From the NCBI GenBank assembly GCA_002007465.1, contig LNAC01000782.1, positions 186,001 through 250,000 on the forward strand: DNA of 64,000 nt, read 5' to 3'. Of the stretch, positions 47,076 to 58,566 are shown piece by piece. Below the pieces are notes generated by a model that worked only from the letters and a program-made list of their open reading frames with translations, was not told where the DNA came from and made no database searches. The translations under genes were made by a program, and so were the position numbers. Positions within the stretch are counted from its first letter, which is position 1, and the number at the start of each line of letters is the position of its first letter. The stretch is from Ailurus styani (Eukaryota; Chordata; Mammalia; Carnivora; Ailuridae).

Positions 47076-48030
47076 TACCTATTTATCCATTTGACTATTA
47101 AATCTTGTCTCCCTTCAGAGTCCAGTGTGAATCCCTTTTCCCAGATACCCTAACAGTTCCTTGCAACCATAATCTTCTTTTATACCATTGGATTCATAGT
47201 TGATGTTGGGGCAGGGCATTAATTGTTAGAATGGGGCATTGTTTGAAGCTTTTCTATATTGTCTTATCTTGATATCTGAACACCAGCATCCACAATTTAA
47301 CCTTTGATGTACCTATGAAGCTATCACTAAATACTTACAGATTTCAATTAATTTTATAGAAAGAAATGATATGATATGACAGCTTTTCGTATGATCCTTT
47401 AATCTCAGAATTTAAGATTTGGGGCCAAATGCACTCTTTATGTATAGGCTTTATTTTCCATGATATTAGAAACACAGAGGACTCGTGGTATGAATGGATC
47501 TCCTTACTGAGTCATGAGGAAGTAATTCGTCTTCTTTACCTTCTGTTTCTCTCTATATAAAATATGGACAACAGAACCTTCTATTCCAGGCTTTTGTGAT
47601 AATAAATGAAATTACATTTTATTTAATTGCCATTATTATTTTGACTATGTTTTGTCAATAATGAAAGGTGGCTGGTATTCAGAGTACTGAAGAATGCCCC
47701 CATTATTATGGGAATAGGAGTGTAGGTCTAGAATGGGGCTAGAGAATCTTAATTTCTAGCAGGCACTCCAGGAAGGTCTAATATAAAACTCAATGGGCCA
47801 TAAAATATAAGATTTTACATATACATAGTAGATATATGAGACATATATGTTATATGTATAATAGACATATAGTAGAAAAGTGATCTTTGACACTTATTTG
47901 CCTCATTCTTCAAATATCTTCTATTATTTAGTCACTCATTTATTCATTTCATATTTCTTTGTTTCTGAGGACAGAAAGTAAGACCAGATTCCTGGCTTCC
48001 AGCTCTCCAAGAGTGGCTTGAAGATTACAG
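47076..48030. other. Unique sequence, no gene recognised
   Basis: AT-rich. A TATA/ACATAT-rich patch lies at 47815-47880. No open frame over 60 codons. Confidence 0.45.
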
Positions 48031-48200
48031 GCAATGGTTTTAAAACATTTGTATGTATAAAAGTCACATAGTGAGCTTGTTAAAATGCAAATTATAGGAT
48101 CTCATTCCTAAGAGTCTGACTCAGTAGGTCTGGTGTAAGATCCCCTAAATCTCCATTTGCTCATACCCCATGTGGCCTTTGGAACACACTTTCAAAGCAA
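48031..48200 (+). mobile_element. MER5A-like remnant
   Basis: 'gagcttgttaaaatgcaaat', 'cctaagagtctgactcagta' and 'ggtctggtgtaagatcccct', then 'ctttggaacacactttcaaa', follow MER5A/MER5B order. Confidence 0.65.
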
Positions 48201-50039
48201 ATACCCTAATTCATGTGAAAATCCCTTGAAGTTTACTCATTATTCTGAGGAGGTAATGAGGTTATTCTGTTTGATTTCACTACAGGAATGGATTAGCTGA
48301 TTTACAGGAGAAACTTGCCACCCAGCAATACCTAAGCCACTCCATGATGGGCTAGAAAAATGCCCAAATAGGCAACGGAGAAACCCAGAGCCCTTGAAAA
48401 CAGGTTCATAACACTGGGCTGATATTAGCAGTTTTATTGCCAAGTGAAAGCAATAGTGAGGGAATCCCTGAATCATTTCTATTGAGTTTCCTAACATAGA
48501 ATTCAGCCTTGTAAAACTTGCAGGTGAGTCAAACCTTTATCCCTCCAGTTGCTGGGAGATCAAAGGTCTAACAGGAGATTTTTCTGGCTCTAGACATCGA
48601 TTCTGCCAAAACCCGTATTGGTCATCAGCTGCAGTTTGAGGGGCCTGTAATAAATGTGTTCCTCTCCAGTTTTCTTACAGGTTATCCGCAACATATGGCA
48701 GTCTTACAAGCTACATTTTTGAAAGGAATTTATCCTAGATTTTAAATAGTCACTTCAGATGCCACAGCATCACCTAAATACTGATCACACCAACCACTTT
48801 CCCAGATCAGCAGGTCTTTTTCTACAGTCTCTGTATTGAAAGGATTCCTGTTGACAGCCGCTTGGCTTCTGAGCCCTGAAAGAATACAGAATATTCTTCT
48901 TTCTGTCCACCTGGGGACAGACCAAGTCCCTGGAATTATTCTAGAGTTTTTTTCATTCTAGATGCACTTGCCAAAGGGAAAAAACATTGAAATTAGGATG
49001 GCATTTTTCTTTTTGTAGGGTAAGAGCATCAGGTTGCATTGTAGTTGTAGACATAATTGAATAATGAATATTTTCAAAAAAGGAATTCAAAACACAATAG
49101 AAGCACACCTCCCCCAGAAAGCACTTTCTCTTAGGGAATCTGCATATGTATTGCTTACATACACCAAACTCAGTAGTTAGTGGATCCTGCTAAGTGAATA
49201 TCTAAATTTTTAACAATGTGTATGGTTTATTTAGCTGTCTATATCATTCTCTTTTAGCATGCTAACAGGTAATATAAAATCACAAGAGCTGTAAATTAGA
49301 CTCTAGTTCCAAATGAAATATGATTTATCACCTTTATAGATAGTAAAAACACAATTTTTATGTAATCTCAGTTTCCAATGTCATAATAGCCACCAATTTA
49401 AAAAAAACCAACATTTTCACTGGGGTTTTGCTTATAGAGGTACCATTTAATAGCTTCTGTATTACTGAAGACAATTGGATAAAGGACATTGTGGTTTTTT
49501 TTTTAATTAAAAGATAAAGTATTAAAAGAAAAGTATTTTCTTTTAATTAAATGATTAAAAGAAAAGTATTATGAAATAGGTTTTCTTTTTAAAGAAGCTG
49601 AACGCAGGCATTTTGGAATGCATGAATTTGTTTTGAAGGATCTGAAATTCAGGAACAAGCCTTGATTTCTTATAACACTTTAAATCAGATAGTGGCTTCC
49701 CTCAGGGTCAGCCAGGGTCTGTCTCTCTCTGCTTTTCTGTGTATAGATAAACAATCACCAAAATAAGGACAGACGTTATTTACTCAGAGCTTGCTATAAC
49801 AAGAAGTCAGCTACCATCCCTTTGTGTCTGGTAGAGACTCAAAGGCTTGCAGAATGGTGGGCATCAGCAGTACCAGAATACTATTCCTAAAGTACATGAG
49901 GTTTTAGTATGGAGCTAGCAAAATCAGGTATCCCAGCCACCAAAGAAGTAGTACTCTCTATTACTGGAATAATAATCCTGACCTCAGGAATGAAGGCGTT
50001 GTTCACGAGACAAGGTCAAAACCAAGACCTGACCTTAGC
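48201..50039. other. Mostly unique AT-rich sequence
   Basis: Contains a hairpin-capable AT patch at 49501-49570: a 12-bp perfect inverted repeat ('attaaaagaaaa' at 49521-49532, complement at 49536-49547) and a 17-bp direct repeat at 49521-49537 and 49554-49570. The part nearest 50 kb could include the unrecognised 3' end of the neighbouring retrovirus. No gene supported. Confidence 0.45.
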
Positions 50040-50559
50040 TGGGTTACATATGTGGATCTCCATTAATTTCTTATAAGTGGCAATTATTTGACCTATATAA
50101 AGTTTGTTGAATTCAATTTTAGAATTACCTAGTGTCTGATCAATAGATTGTAATAATTGGTTATTTTTTTCTGGAAGAGGGGGACACTAGCAACATCACA
50201 GATTGATTTGTTTAAGGTCATTTGTCCATGTAGATGATGTATAAATGACATCAGATATTATTTCCTATGGTCTCATTTGATGAGACTGGAATTTGCCAGA
50301 GGTTTTTACCATGGGGGTAGGCAGTTAATGACATATTCAGCAGCCAGTGAAATCGAAGGCAGAGGCTACTAGTTGGTATATAAAAATGTCTTTAAAATGA
50401 GTATGTTCTGATCTAACACTTACAACAACGTAAGAAAAGAGAAAAAGATCATTATAGGAAAAACTAGAGATGTTTATAGAAAATGAGAAGAAAAATTATT
50501 ATAAGCAACCACCCAGTCTGTGTACTGGATGAAAGCTCTCTACTACCTGAGGTTATTAG

Positions 50560-51560
50560 CTTATCTTAAACGTCTTGGGTCAGTTGCATACTGCCAAAGA
50601 CTGGCTGCTTCTGGTGGATCTCCAAGAATCCTTGATTTGAAAGGCTGTATTGGAGTAGCCTTCCAATTGGGACAAATTTGAAATTGCTCTTTTAGTTGTG
50701 AAATATGAGCCCAATGATGGATTACCTGGAGTTTCACTGCTGCATTTATTATTAACGGAACTTCATAAGGTCCTTTCCAATGAGATTAAAGAGCAGTTTT
50801 TCTCTGGTGTTTTTTCCAATAGATAAAAACTTCTGGCCCAAGATCATGAAGATGTGTTTAAGAAGATGTGGAAAGGCAGCCTTAAACTGTTAGTGATAGG
50901 ACTGAGTATAATATATGAGTCCCTTACAATATTTTTCATGATTGCACACAGTAAGGCAAGCCTGGTATCAGAGGTGAAATCCTAAAATGGCTGAATCTTC
51001 CAATTACCACTTTATAGGATGGTAACTGATGTGTCCTCAAGGGAATGGACTTTAAGGCCTTGTGGATTACCTTTGACCAGAGGGTTTCTGAAAATTTTGA
51101 TGATTTTAATTTAAATATTATAGTGATTCTTTCAACTTTTCCAGAAGATTGAAGTGGTAAGGGCAGTGTAGTTTTTGAATAAGAATGCCTTACAGAGTTT
51201 GTTGATAATGGTTCATCACTTGGTATAAAAGTTGGTCTGCTCTGGGTTGGAAACACAAAGTTGAACAGTTTTTTAGCAACTGTAAGGGCAGCAGCTTTTT
51301 GGCAAGGTAATGTTCAACCCATCTTGAGATAGATCTACAATAACTAAAATATATTCAAATCTCATGGACAGTGGAGGTTGAGTAAATAAAACTATTCGAA
51401 GGTATTCAAAAGACCCCTAGATCCCTCCACTTCTGGTTGTGTCCCAGCTTTATAGTTTTTCCAGGATTATGCTGTTGACTGTTCACACATGACCTGAAAA
51501 CAAATTCAACTCTCTTTTTAAAGTTTTCTCACCAATCCTGATTTAAGACAGTAACCAATT
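50560..51560 (-). pseudogene. ERV class I pol remnant: integrase
   Basis: The minus strand reads as gammaretrovirus-like integrase. An N-terminal region lies near 51500-51610. A core region with a VIVDL-type stretch lies near 51330. QSSGKVERI (51125-51151) is the conserved segment after the DDE core. A C-terminal GPY-type domain lies near 50690-50790. Stops and frameshifts break it, and the longest open piece is 106 codons (50936-51256). It cannot encode an enzyme. It adjoins RNase H on the right in the expected order. Confidence 0.78.
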
Positions 51561-52400
51561 TGTCTACACCAGGATGAACAGTTTCATGGAGAAATTTAGC
51601 AAATATCCATCCATTTGAAATCATCTGATGCCATCAAGTGGTTTTCTTGAGAGCACCGGAGTTTGAGTGAAAGGTGAAACCAGATTTTTCCCATTTTCTT
51701 TTTGAAGCTAGGGGCTAAATATTAATATTTTGTGAATTCTTTGAATCATTTCAGAGATTTATCCTTTGAGGATTTGCGTAGACTCTCACAACTTTGATTA
51801 AGACTACTGTTTGGCATACTGATTTTGAGAGAATTTTCTTTAGCTTCCATATGATCTTGTTTTGCATGGTCTACAACCATTGTGATAGCCACCTCTGTAG
51901 AAGTAGTGTTAGTTGCTTAATTAGTTGCTTAATTTGTCCATTTTTGATGGAGGTTCCAGCAGAAGAAAGACTCTTTGTTTCCAAAGTGTCCCAAAGTGAT
52001 ATATTATTCCAAGAGCATACCTGCTGTTGTATATTTGTTTACTCTCGAGGTTTTGACCATCTGGACTGATTTTATCTCATGTAGGGGATTATATTCTAAA
52101 GTAAAGCTTAAACTAGTGATATTATATCCTGCTTCATAATATCTGGCTTCATTGTTCCATCAACAAATAATATTATGTCAGGATTCTCAATGGGAGTTTT
52201 TAACTGATCTGAGTGAGGTACAGAAAAGTTCTCTGAGGTAAGGCAATCATGAGGTTCCCCTTTTGGTGGGGGCAAGTAAGTGGCAGAATTCAGGGTGAGG
52301 CTGCAGTGAATAGTAATGTGAAGGAGAGAATAACAATGTCGCAAGAGATTAATTGGCTGGCTGAAAAGTGTTGTATGTTCTCACAGTAGTAACAGGTCTG
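51561..52400 (-). pseudogene. ERV class I pol remnant: connection domain and RNase H
   Basis: The 78-codon minus frame at 52108-52344 contains KGEPHDC and then LFVDGT (52153-52170), the pattern where the RT connection of gammaretrovirus-like pol runs into RNase H and its first catalytic aspartate. The remainder of RNase H toward 51600 is read only in fragments because of stops. Order and strand agree with the integrase and RT remnants on either side. Confidence 0.82.
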
Positions 52401-53239
52401 TGCTACACAAGACACCATGAGGTTCCATTGCTCTAAGACAAGGGTGATAAGACTTTGCAGCAGGGTCGACAATGAGGATATGGCAGGTGATGGGTTTTTG
52501 ATGGTTCTCATGAAGTTGAATTAAAATCTCAAGGGCATATCTAGATCACTCATGTACAAATAGACAGAAGCATCTTTTATAGTTAGAGATGTTTAGGGAA
52601 GGAAGCTGTGGAAGAGTCTTCTCCAAGTTATAGAAGGCCTGTTCATGTTTGGACTTCCAGAGGAGAGGGTCTCTTCCTCAGGACATTGTCAATTCATACA
52701 GAAGTGTCACAATCTCAGAAAAAAAATTCAACACTCATTATCAGCAATATCCTGTTAAACCTAGAAATACTCTCAGTTGTCATTTTGTAAGATATCTAGG
52801 ATAAGTTAAGATACTGTAAAATATGTCATGAGAAAGTGTTTTTCCCTCCTGGGATGGATCATGCCCTAAATAATGAACTGTGTTTTGACAAAATTCTTAT
52901 GTCTCTTTCTTGCTGGGAGCCAGAAAATGGAATCCTCTTTACAGGATTCCTTGTTTACTGAACAAGGATTAACAAAGGCCATCTACATATTGTGTTAGTA
53001 CTGAATCACAAAGGGATTTTAGATAATTTAAGTCTGATTGAGGAACTGGGAGATAAGAGGGACCTTCAGTGAACTCCTGTGCATGCCTGTCCAGGTGTAT
53101 TTTTGTCTTCCCCAAGTGAAGGCAAACAGACAGTTACTGTCCTGGTCTAGAAGCACACTGAACAATGCAGAGATCTCTACAGTGAAGCCATTGACTCTCC
53201 TTGTTAAATTGTGGGCATGGTTTCAGAAGGCAGAAGGGA
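52401..53239 (-). pseudogene. ERV class I pol remnant: reverse transcriptase (left of SINE)
   Basis: In minus-strand order: an LFAFTW-type stretch near 53100, the active-site position reading QYVDG (52978-52992) where RT has YVDD, a VFLGLTGYC stretch near 52770, and a thumb-like NLEKTLPQLPSL stretch near 52600. The last catalytic aspartate is replaced and several in-frame stops are present, so it is inactive. A young SINE interrupts it at 53240-53440. Confidence 0.85.
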
Positions 53240-53440
53240 GGGCGCCTGGGTGGCTCAGTGGGTTAAAGCCTCTGCCTTCGGCTCAGGTCATGGTCTCAGG
53301 GTCCTGGGATCGAGGCCCACATCGGGCTCTCTGCTCGGCAGGGAGCCTGCTTCCTCCTCTCTCTCTGCCTGCCTCTCTGCCTACTTGTGATCTCTCTCTC
53401 TCTCTGTCAAATAAATAAATAAAATCTTAAAAAAAAAAAA
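53240..53440 (+). mobile_element. CAN-SINE inside the retroviral pol remnant
   Basis: 'ggcgcctgggtggctcagtg' head, 'ggttaaagcctctgccttcg', CT middle, A tail. A perfect 15-bp duplication 'agaaggcagaaggga' occurs at 53225-53239 and 53441-53455. The 126-codon frame at 53038-53418 runs through this SINE and is not a gene. Confidence 0.98.
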
Positions 53441-53455
53441 AGAAGGCAGAAGGGA

Positions 53456-53775
53456 TGTTTTTCAGTTAGGGGTCCAAGTGTTACAGTTAAGTCACTGGAC
53501 ATAGAGAAATCTGCAGGTTATTTGAAATACCTAACACTGTGTTTTGTGATTATTCCAAAGAAGAAACTGAGAAAAGGTGGCAGTGTTTCATGTAGAAAGA
53601 GTAACCTTCGTATCTACCAGGAATTGATGAAGTTGACCATCTGTGTTTATAATTAATTTACCTAATTAATTTACCTTCAGTGTTTGAAGATGAGGAAAGA
53701 TACTGGATACTTTTCCTTTCCTGGACCATGCTCACTGATGTGAATTTTCTGTTTTTTATTTTCATGTTGGTTTCT
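53456..53775 (-). pseudogene. ERV class I remnant: protease and start of RT
   Basis: The minus strand reads FLVDTK (about 53606-53623) where retroviral protease has its LVDTG active site, so the glycine is lost. Downstream sequence toward the SINE has stops. The right end is cut by a young L1 at 53776, beyond which ERV sequence resumes. Confidence 0.68.
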
Positions 53776-54658
53776 TTCTTTTTTTTTTTTTAATTTTATT
53801 TTTATTCTTTGTCCAAGGGGTACAGATCTGTGAATCATCAGGCTTACATCTTTCACAGCACTCACCAAAGCACAAACCCTCCCCAATGTCCATAACCCAT
53901 CCACCCTATCCCTACCCTCCCACCCCCCAGTAACCCTCAGTTTGTTTTGTGAGATTAGGAGTCTCTTATGGTTTGTCTCCTTCCCCATCCCATCTTGTTT
54001 CATTATTTTTCCCTCCCTACCCCCCACAACCCCCCACCCTGCCCCTCAAGTTCCTCATATCAGAGAGATCATATGATAATTGTCTTTCTCTGATTGACTT
54101 ATTTCGCTCAGCATAATACCCTCCAGTTCCATCCATGTCGTTGCGAATGGCAAGATTTCGTTTCTTTTGATAGCTGCATAATATTCCATTGTATATATAT
54201 ACCACATCTTCTTTATCCATTCATCTGTTGATGGACATCTAGGTTCTTTCCATAGTTTGGCTATTGTGGACATTGCTGCTATAAACATTCGGGTGCACGT
54301 GCCCCTGAGGAACACTACCTTTGTGTCTTTAGGATAAATACCCAGTAGTGCGATTGCTGGGTCGTAGGGTAGCTCCATTTTCAACTTGTTGAGGAATCTC
54401 CATACTGTTTTCCAGAGTGACTGCACCAGCTTGCATTCCCACCAACAGTGTAGGAGGGTTCCCCTTTCTCCACAACCTTGCCAACATCTGTCGTTTCCTG
54501 ACTTGTTGATTTTAGCCATTCTGACTGGTGTAAGGTGGTATCTCGCTGTGGTTTTGATTTGTACTTCTCTGATGCCAAGTGATGTTGAGCACTTTCTCAT
54601 GTGTCTGTTGGCCATTTGGATGTCTTCCTTGGAGAAATGTCTGTTCATGTCTTCTGCC
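53776..54658 (-). mobile_element. Young 5'-truncated L1 with intact ORF2 C-terminus
   Basis: Poly(T), complete 3' UTR and the ORF2 C-terminal region. Flanked by a 14-bp perfect duplication 'tcatgttggtttct' (53762-53775, 54659-54672). The minus frame 54055-54681 is open for 208 codons with, in order, [14 protein letters not shown], a zinc-knuckle-like region with [45 protein letters not shown] and [20 protein letters not shown], ending at the normal ORF2 stop. It lacks RT and endonuclease, so it is not mobile by itself. The absence of stops marks recent insertion. Confidence 0.97.
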
Positions 54659-54672
54659 TCATGTTGGTTTCT

Positions 54673-55990
54673 ATTTTGCAAGCCTGAATAATATTTTTTC
54701 CAGAGTCCCTTCTGTTTCCAATATCTATAATCATCCTTGTCAATAGGTGATCAGTTGGGAATTGGGATATTTAGCTGTCTCGTCTGCAGGGCCATAAACT
54801 TATTTTGGATCTTGTCTGGTTTTTGTTCTTAAGCTCTTTCAAAATGATCTGTCAGGAAAGGGGGCTATTTGACATTCTAATTTATGTTCTTTAATTAAGT
54901 CTCTAACGTCAAATTTAAGCTCGATGATAAAATGAAATAAAATAGATGCTGTTACCTCAAAAGGTACTTTAGCTTCTGAGTGTTGTTTGATGGTATTTCC
55001 TGGTATATCTTGAAAATATCCTATTTCATCTTTTGTGTGTTTTCATAACTGAATTATGGTCCAACCAAAATTTACTGGAAAGGTTTAGGTGTGAGTTTTA
55101 GGAAAATTGGTCTTACTTTCTGACCTTTTGTTTTGTTTTCTTTTGTTTTGATCCTTAGGTTTATGGAAAGAGAGATTTGGTAGGTCCCTTTCTGAGTCAG
55201 TTCAATAAGCTTGTGCCATTCAAGACTTAGCCTCTGAGATTCTGTCCAACATGCATACAATTTAATATAGATCAGGTAACCTTGGGTCCTATTTACCCTC
55301 CAGAATTCCATGTTTTCCTATGAATAGTTTCTGGACTTCTCTGAGTGTAGAGAAATCCTTAATTGTAACTCTTAGTTTGGCATGGGTGCAAAGTTTAAGT
55401 TCTATAGTTGCCCACATACCTAGCTCATAGGAAGATGGATCTTCAGAGGCAATGAGCATTTTGGAGTCTTAGGAGAATCATGGAGAAAAAGTAGGGAGTC
55501 TGGACATGGGGAAGGAGAGAGGAGTTGACAGAGGGTGTGGGAGCAAAAACAGAGGGCAAGAGGGAAGCTGGAGAGCTGCATGTAGGGAGGCAACTGGAAG
55601 ACAAGGAGGGGGAGGAATTCCTAGGGAAATAAGTCTAGTTCATTGCTGCTTAAGTTTGTCGAATTTCTCATTAGCTTGGCTAAAGATCTTTTAGCAAAGC
55701 AACTTTTGATCAGAGTTCGTTTGGCGGCCTCTGCCTCCAATCAAAAACTACTGCCAGTTGAGACTAAGTAATGTTCTCTTTCTTTCCTAAAATGCCTCTC
55801 ATATGAACAGTTTTGTCCATCTGAAGTGTTTCCCAGAGTGGCCACTGAAGGTCCAAACCATCCTTGGAGAAGTTATGCCATCTAGAAAGATAGACATAAG
55901 AATTCAGATTACAAACGAGATGCCACCCAAAAGGGGTGGCAACAGTTAGTGGAAGAGCAATGCTTGTGCACGTCATTTCTTGGGCAGCCA
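54673..55990 (-). pseudogene. ERV class I remnant: probable gag region
   Basis: Between the L1 and the LTR-like end lies about 1.3 kb of minus-strand sequence in the place of gag. Assignment rests mainly on position. Fragments such as DLQWPLWETLQMD (about 55820-55860) resemble the matrix region of gammaretrovirus-like gag but are not diagnostic. Frames are short and broken. A purine-rich stretch (55490-55620) may correspond to a proline-rich segment on the minus strand. Confidence 0.5.
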
Positions 55991-56330
55991 CCCTTGTATT
56001 TGTTCTCCTCCAAATGCAGATCCAATAATCCATATCCCCAGCAGGCATAAAACCAGGAAGAACACCCTCTCTCAAACCCTGACTCACAGGACACAAAAAA
56101 GTTTTATTGGCGACCCGGAGCAAAGTTTGTTCAAACTGACACCAGTCCAGTGAGAAACTCAGTAGCCTAAGAAGCAGCTCAAACAACAGGCTTATAGAGC
56201 TGGTGCCTGCGTTTTACCCTATTGATTCTCCTTCTTATGAAAAGCAACATTTTGAAACAGCACGACACAAAATAAAAGCACAGAAAGGAGCAAAAGAGAT
56301 GAAAACGAATGTCCTGATTCCATGAAGTGT
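55991..56330 (-). mobile_element. Probable 5' LTR remnant of the same ERV
   Basis: On the minus strand a TATA-like 'gctctataag' (56191-56200) is followed about 90 bp later by AATAAA (56103-56108) and a 'ttttttgtgtcctgtgagtc' stretch typical of the R/U5 junction. Its position upstream of gag fits a 5' LTR. The outer border, any primer binding site and a matching 3' LTR near 49-50 kb were not recognised. Confidence 0.6.
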
Positions 56331-56478
56331 ACCAAACAAATGGAAACCAATAACAAAACCCAGGTACCAAAATGAGAATAAATAACTGAGGAACAATTTT
56401 TAAAGCACAGTGCTAGGTCCCCTGCCCTATTTACACAAAGGGCTAAATACTGCACGTTCCCTATCCAGTGGTTATTTG

Positions 56479-56536
56479 GGGTTTTTTTGGTTGTTTTTAT
56501 TATTATTATTATTTGCCCCAGGGGTACAGGTCTGTG
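56479..56536 (-). mobile_element. 58-bp L1 3'-end insertion
   Basis: A T/TTA-rich tail and only about 25 bp of L1 3' UTR ('gccccaggggtacaggtctg'). A diverged 15-bp duplication flanks it: 'tccagtggttatttg' (56464-56478) and 'tcccgtggttgtttg' (56537-56551). Confidence 0.8.
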
Positions 56537-56672
56537 TCCCGTGGTTGTTTGTAAAATATGTACATTTTATTGTGGGTCATCAATTTTTCCTGCTCTACTG
56601 GATTTTTCCCATCAGCCAGTAAATATGTGCTAATATTTCCCATATTTTAAAAAAGTCCTCCTCGACTGCATA

Positions 56673-56697
56673 GTACACACACACACACACACACTCA
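56673..56697. repeat. Short (CA)n microsatellite
   Basis: About 10 CA units with one interruption. Confidence 0.9.
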
Positions 56698-56779
56698 CAG
56701 CACCATTCCATTCTGGTTTTCTCTGCAGAAAGATTCATCAAAAATTATAGTCTATATCCAGCAACCTTTTCCCCTCCTT

Positions 56780-58235
56780 AACTTCAATCCTATTCCTCCC
56801 ATTATCTCTTGAACCTATCATGACCAGGCTTCCTTTGGCAACACTCCAGCAAATACACTTTTGTCCGGGTCACCAATGACCTCCAGGTTACCTGATCCAA
56901 TCTTAAATCCTCATCTTGCTCCATCTTTCAGCAGGATTTGACCTAGCTGATAACTTCCTCCTTCTTGAAACACTTTTTCTGATAAAACTTTCCCTGGTCT
57001 TTTTTAGTTCTCCTACCTCCTTGTCCTCATTCTTCCCTTGCTTGCTTCTCATCGGCCTGACATCTAAATAAATACGGCTGCAGGGCTCAGTCTCTTCACA
57101 TCTGCTATTTAGCTACACTTACTCCCTAAATGATCTCATCTAGTCTTAATGGCTTAAAAGAACATTATGGACTGTTGACTCTCATATTTATATTTGTAGT
57201 CCAAGGCTCTCTACAGAAACACAGCTGGATGCTTAACAACCTTTACGTTTAGTCGGCACCTAAAATGAAACCTGGACAAGAGCTCACTGGTGGGTTTTTT
57301 CCTTGATCCTATTCCTTCCACAGTCTTCTCCAGGTTAGCTAAAGGCAATCCTATTCTGTTAGTCACCCAGACCAAAACCTCAGCATCTTCCTTGACTTCC
57401 TTCCTGCCCTCCCATTCTATATCTGATTTATAAAAGTAAATCCTATTGGCTCCAAATATATCCGGAATGCAGGCATTTCTTATCACCTCCACTGTTATTA
57501 CCTGGGCAACTATAGTAGTTATCTCACTGCTCTCTCTCTCTCTCTCTCACTTCCATTAGTGCTTCCTTCCGTTTTTTTCTTTTTTGCTTCCCTACATCCT
57601 AATCTTCATCCAACAGCCAGAATGATTATGTGAAATCTAAATCAACTTATATCAGTGTCCTTCACAAAGCTCATTAATGGCTTCCCAGTTCACTCACAAT
57701 AAAAGCTGAAGTCCTTACAATGGCCTACGGTCTGATCCCCCACAACATTTTGACCTCATCTTCTATGCTCTGACTCACTCTACTCCAGCCGCTTCATAAG
57801 CCTTAATGTCCTTTAAATGTGTTAAGCATGACTGAGCCTCAGGGCCTTTGTACTTGCTTCCTCAACCTACAATACTCTTCTCTCCTGTATCTGCATGTTT
57901 TATATACTTGCTTCCTTCAGATCTCTACACAAATATTACCTTGTCAGTGATGCCTTTCCTGTCTAAATCTGCTTCAAATAGTCATTACTTCCTTCTCCAC
58001 TGCTCTAGAGGACTCTTATATAAAGATATATACTTCTCTGCTTAATTTCCCCCATAGCATTTCTCACTATTTGCCCTACTAGTTATTTGCTTGTTTATGT
58101 ATGTCTCCTACTACTAGAATATAAGCTTCATGAAGGCAATGACTTTGTTTTGTTTACTGCTGTATTTCTAGGCTCAGAATGGTCCCTGGTAAAGAGTAGG
58201 TATTTGACAGTCTTTGTTAAATGCATGAATGACTA
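56780..58235 (+). mobile_element. Long L2 (LINE-2) remnant with RT C-terminal region and 3' end
   Basis: The best-preserved L2 here. Landmarks in order: 'gtcaccaatgacctccaggt', 'cagcaggatttgacctagct', 'gctcagtctcttcacatctg', 'gttagtcacccagaccaaaa', 'aaatcctattggctccaaat', 'taatggcttcccagttcact', 'cctcagggcctttgtacttg', 'ctagaatataagcttcatga' and the terminal 'agagtaggtatttgacagtc'. It covers part of the RT domain through the 3' end. No frame is intact. A short CT run lies at 57531-57550. Confidence 0.92.
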
Positions 58236-58370
58236 AAGCCATTAACTAAATAAAAATATTTATAAGTGTCTGTGACGTGGCTCTGCTACTATGTTAAATA
58301 TCCTGGCTGATCCAAAAGGAATAGAAGACAGTCTAAGCGTGAGAAACAAGAGTGTCAAAAATGAAATTAA

Positions 58371-58566
58371 GGGCGCCTGAGTGGCTCAGTGGGTTAAAGC
58401 CTCTGCCTTCAGCTCAGGTCATGATCTCAGGGTCCTTGGATCGAGGCCACATTGGGCTCCCTGCTCAGTGGGGAACCTGCTTCCTCCTTTCTCTCTCTGC
58501 CTGCCTCTCTGCCTACTTGTGATTTCTCTCTCTCTCTCTGTCAAATAAATAAAATCTTTAAAAAAC
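58371..58566 (+). mobile_element. CAN-SINE, full length
   Basis: 'gggcgcctgagtggctcagt' head, 'gggttaaagcctctgccttc', CT middle, 'aataaataaaatctttaaaa' end. A 10-bp duplication 'aatgaaatta' occurs at 58360-58369 and 58567-58576. Confidence 0.95.

Noticed and set aside
49680..50040. 3' LTR or env of the retrovirus
   Set aside because: A few LTR-like phrases ('gagcttgctataacaagaag') are present, but no match to the LTR-like block at 55991-56330 and no envelope motif could be read.
53038..53418. 126-codon plus-strand frame
   Set aside because: Its C-terminal third is translated SINE (the recurrent GWLSGLKPLPSAQVM-type peptide also appears in the SINEs at 25986 and 44314), and the rest is antisense to retroviral pol.
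55764..56186. 140-codon minus-strand frame
   Set aside because: It starts inside the LTR-like part and runs across the LTR/gag boundary, so it is not a natural coding unit.
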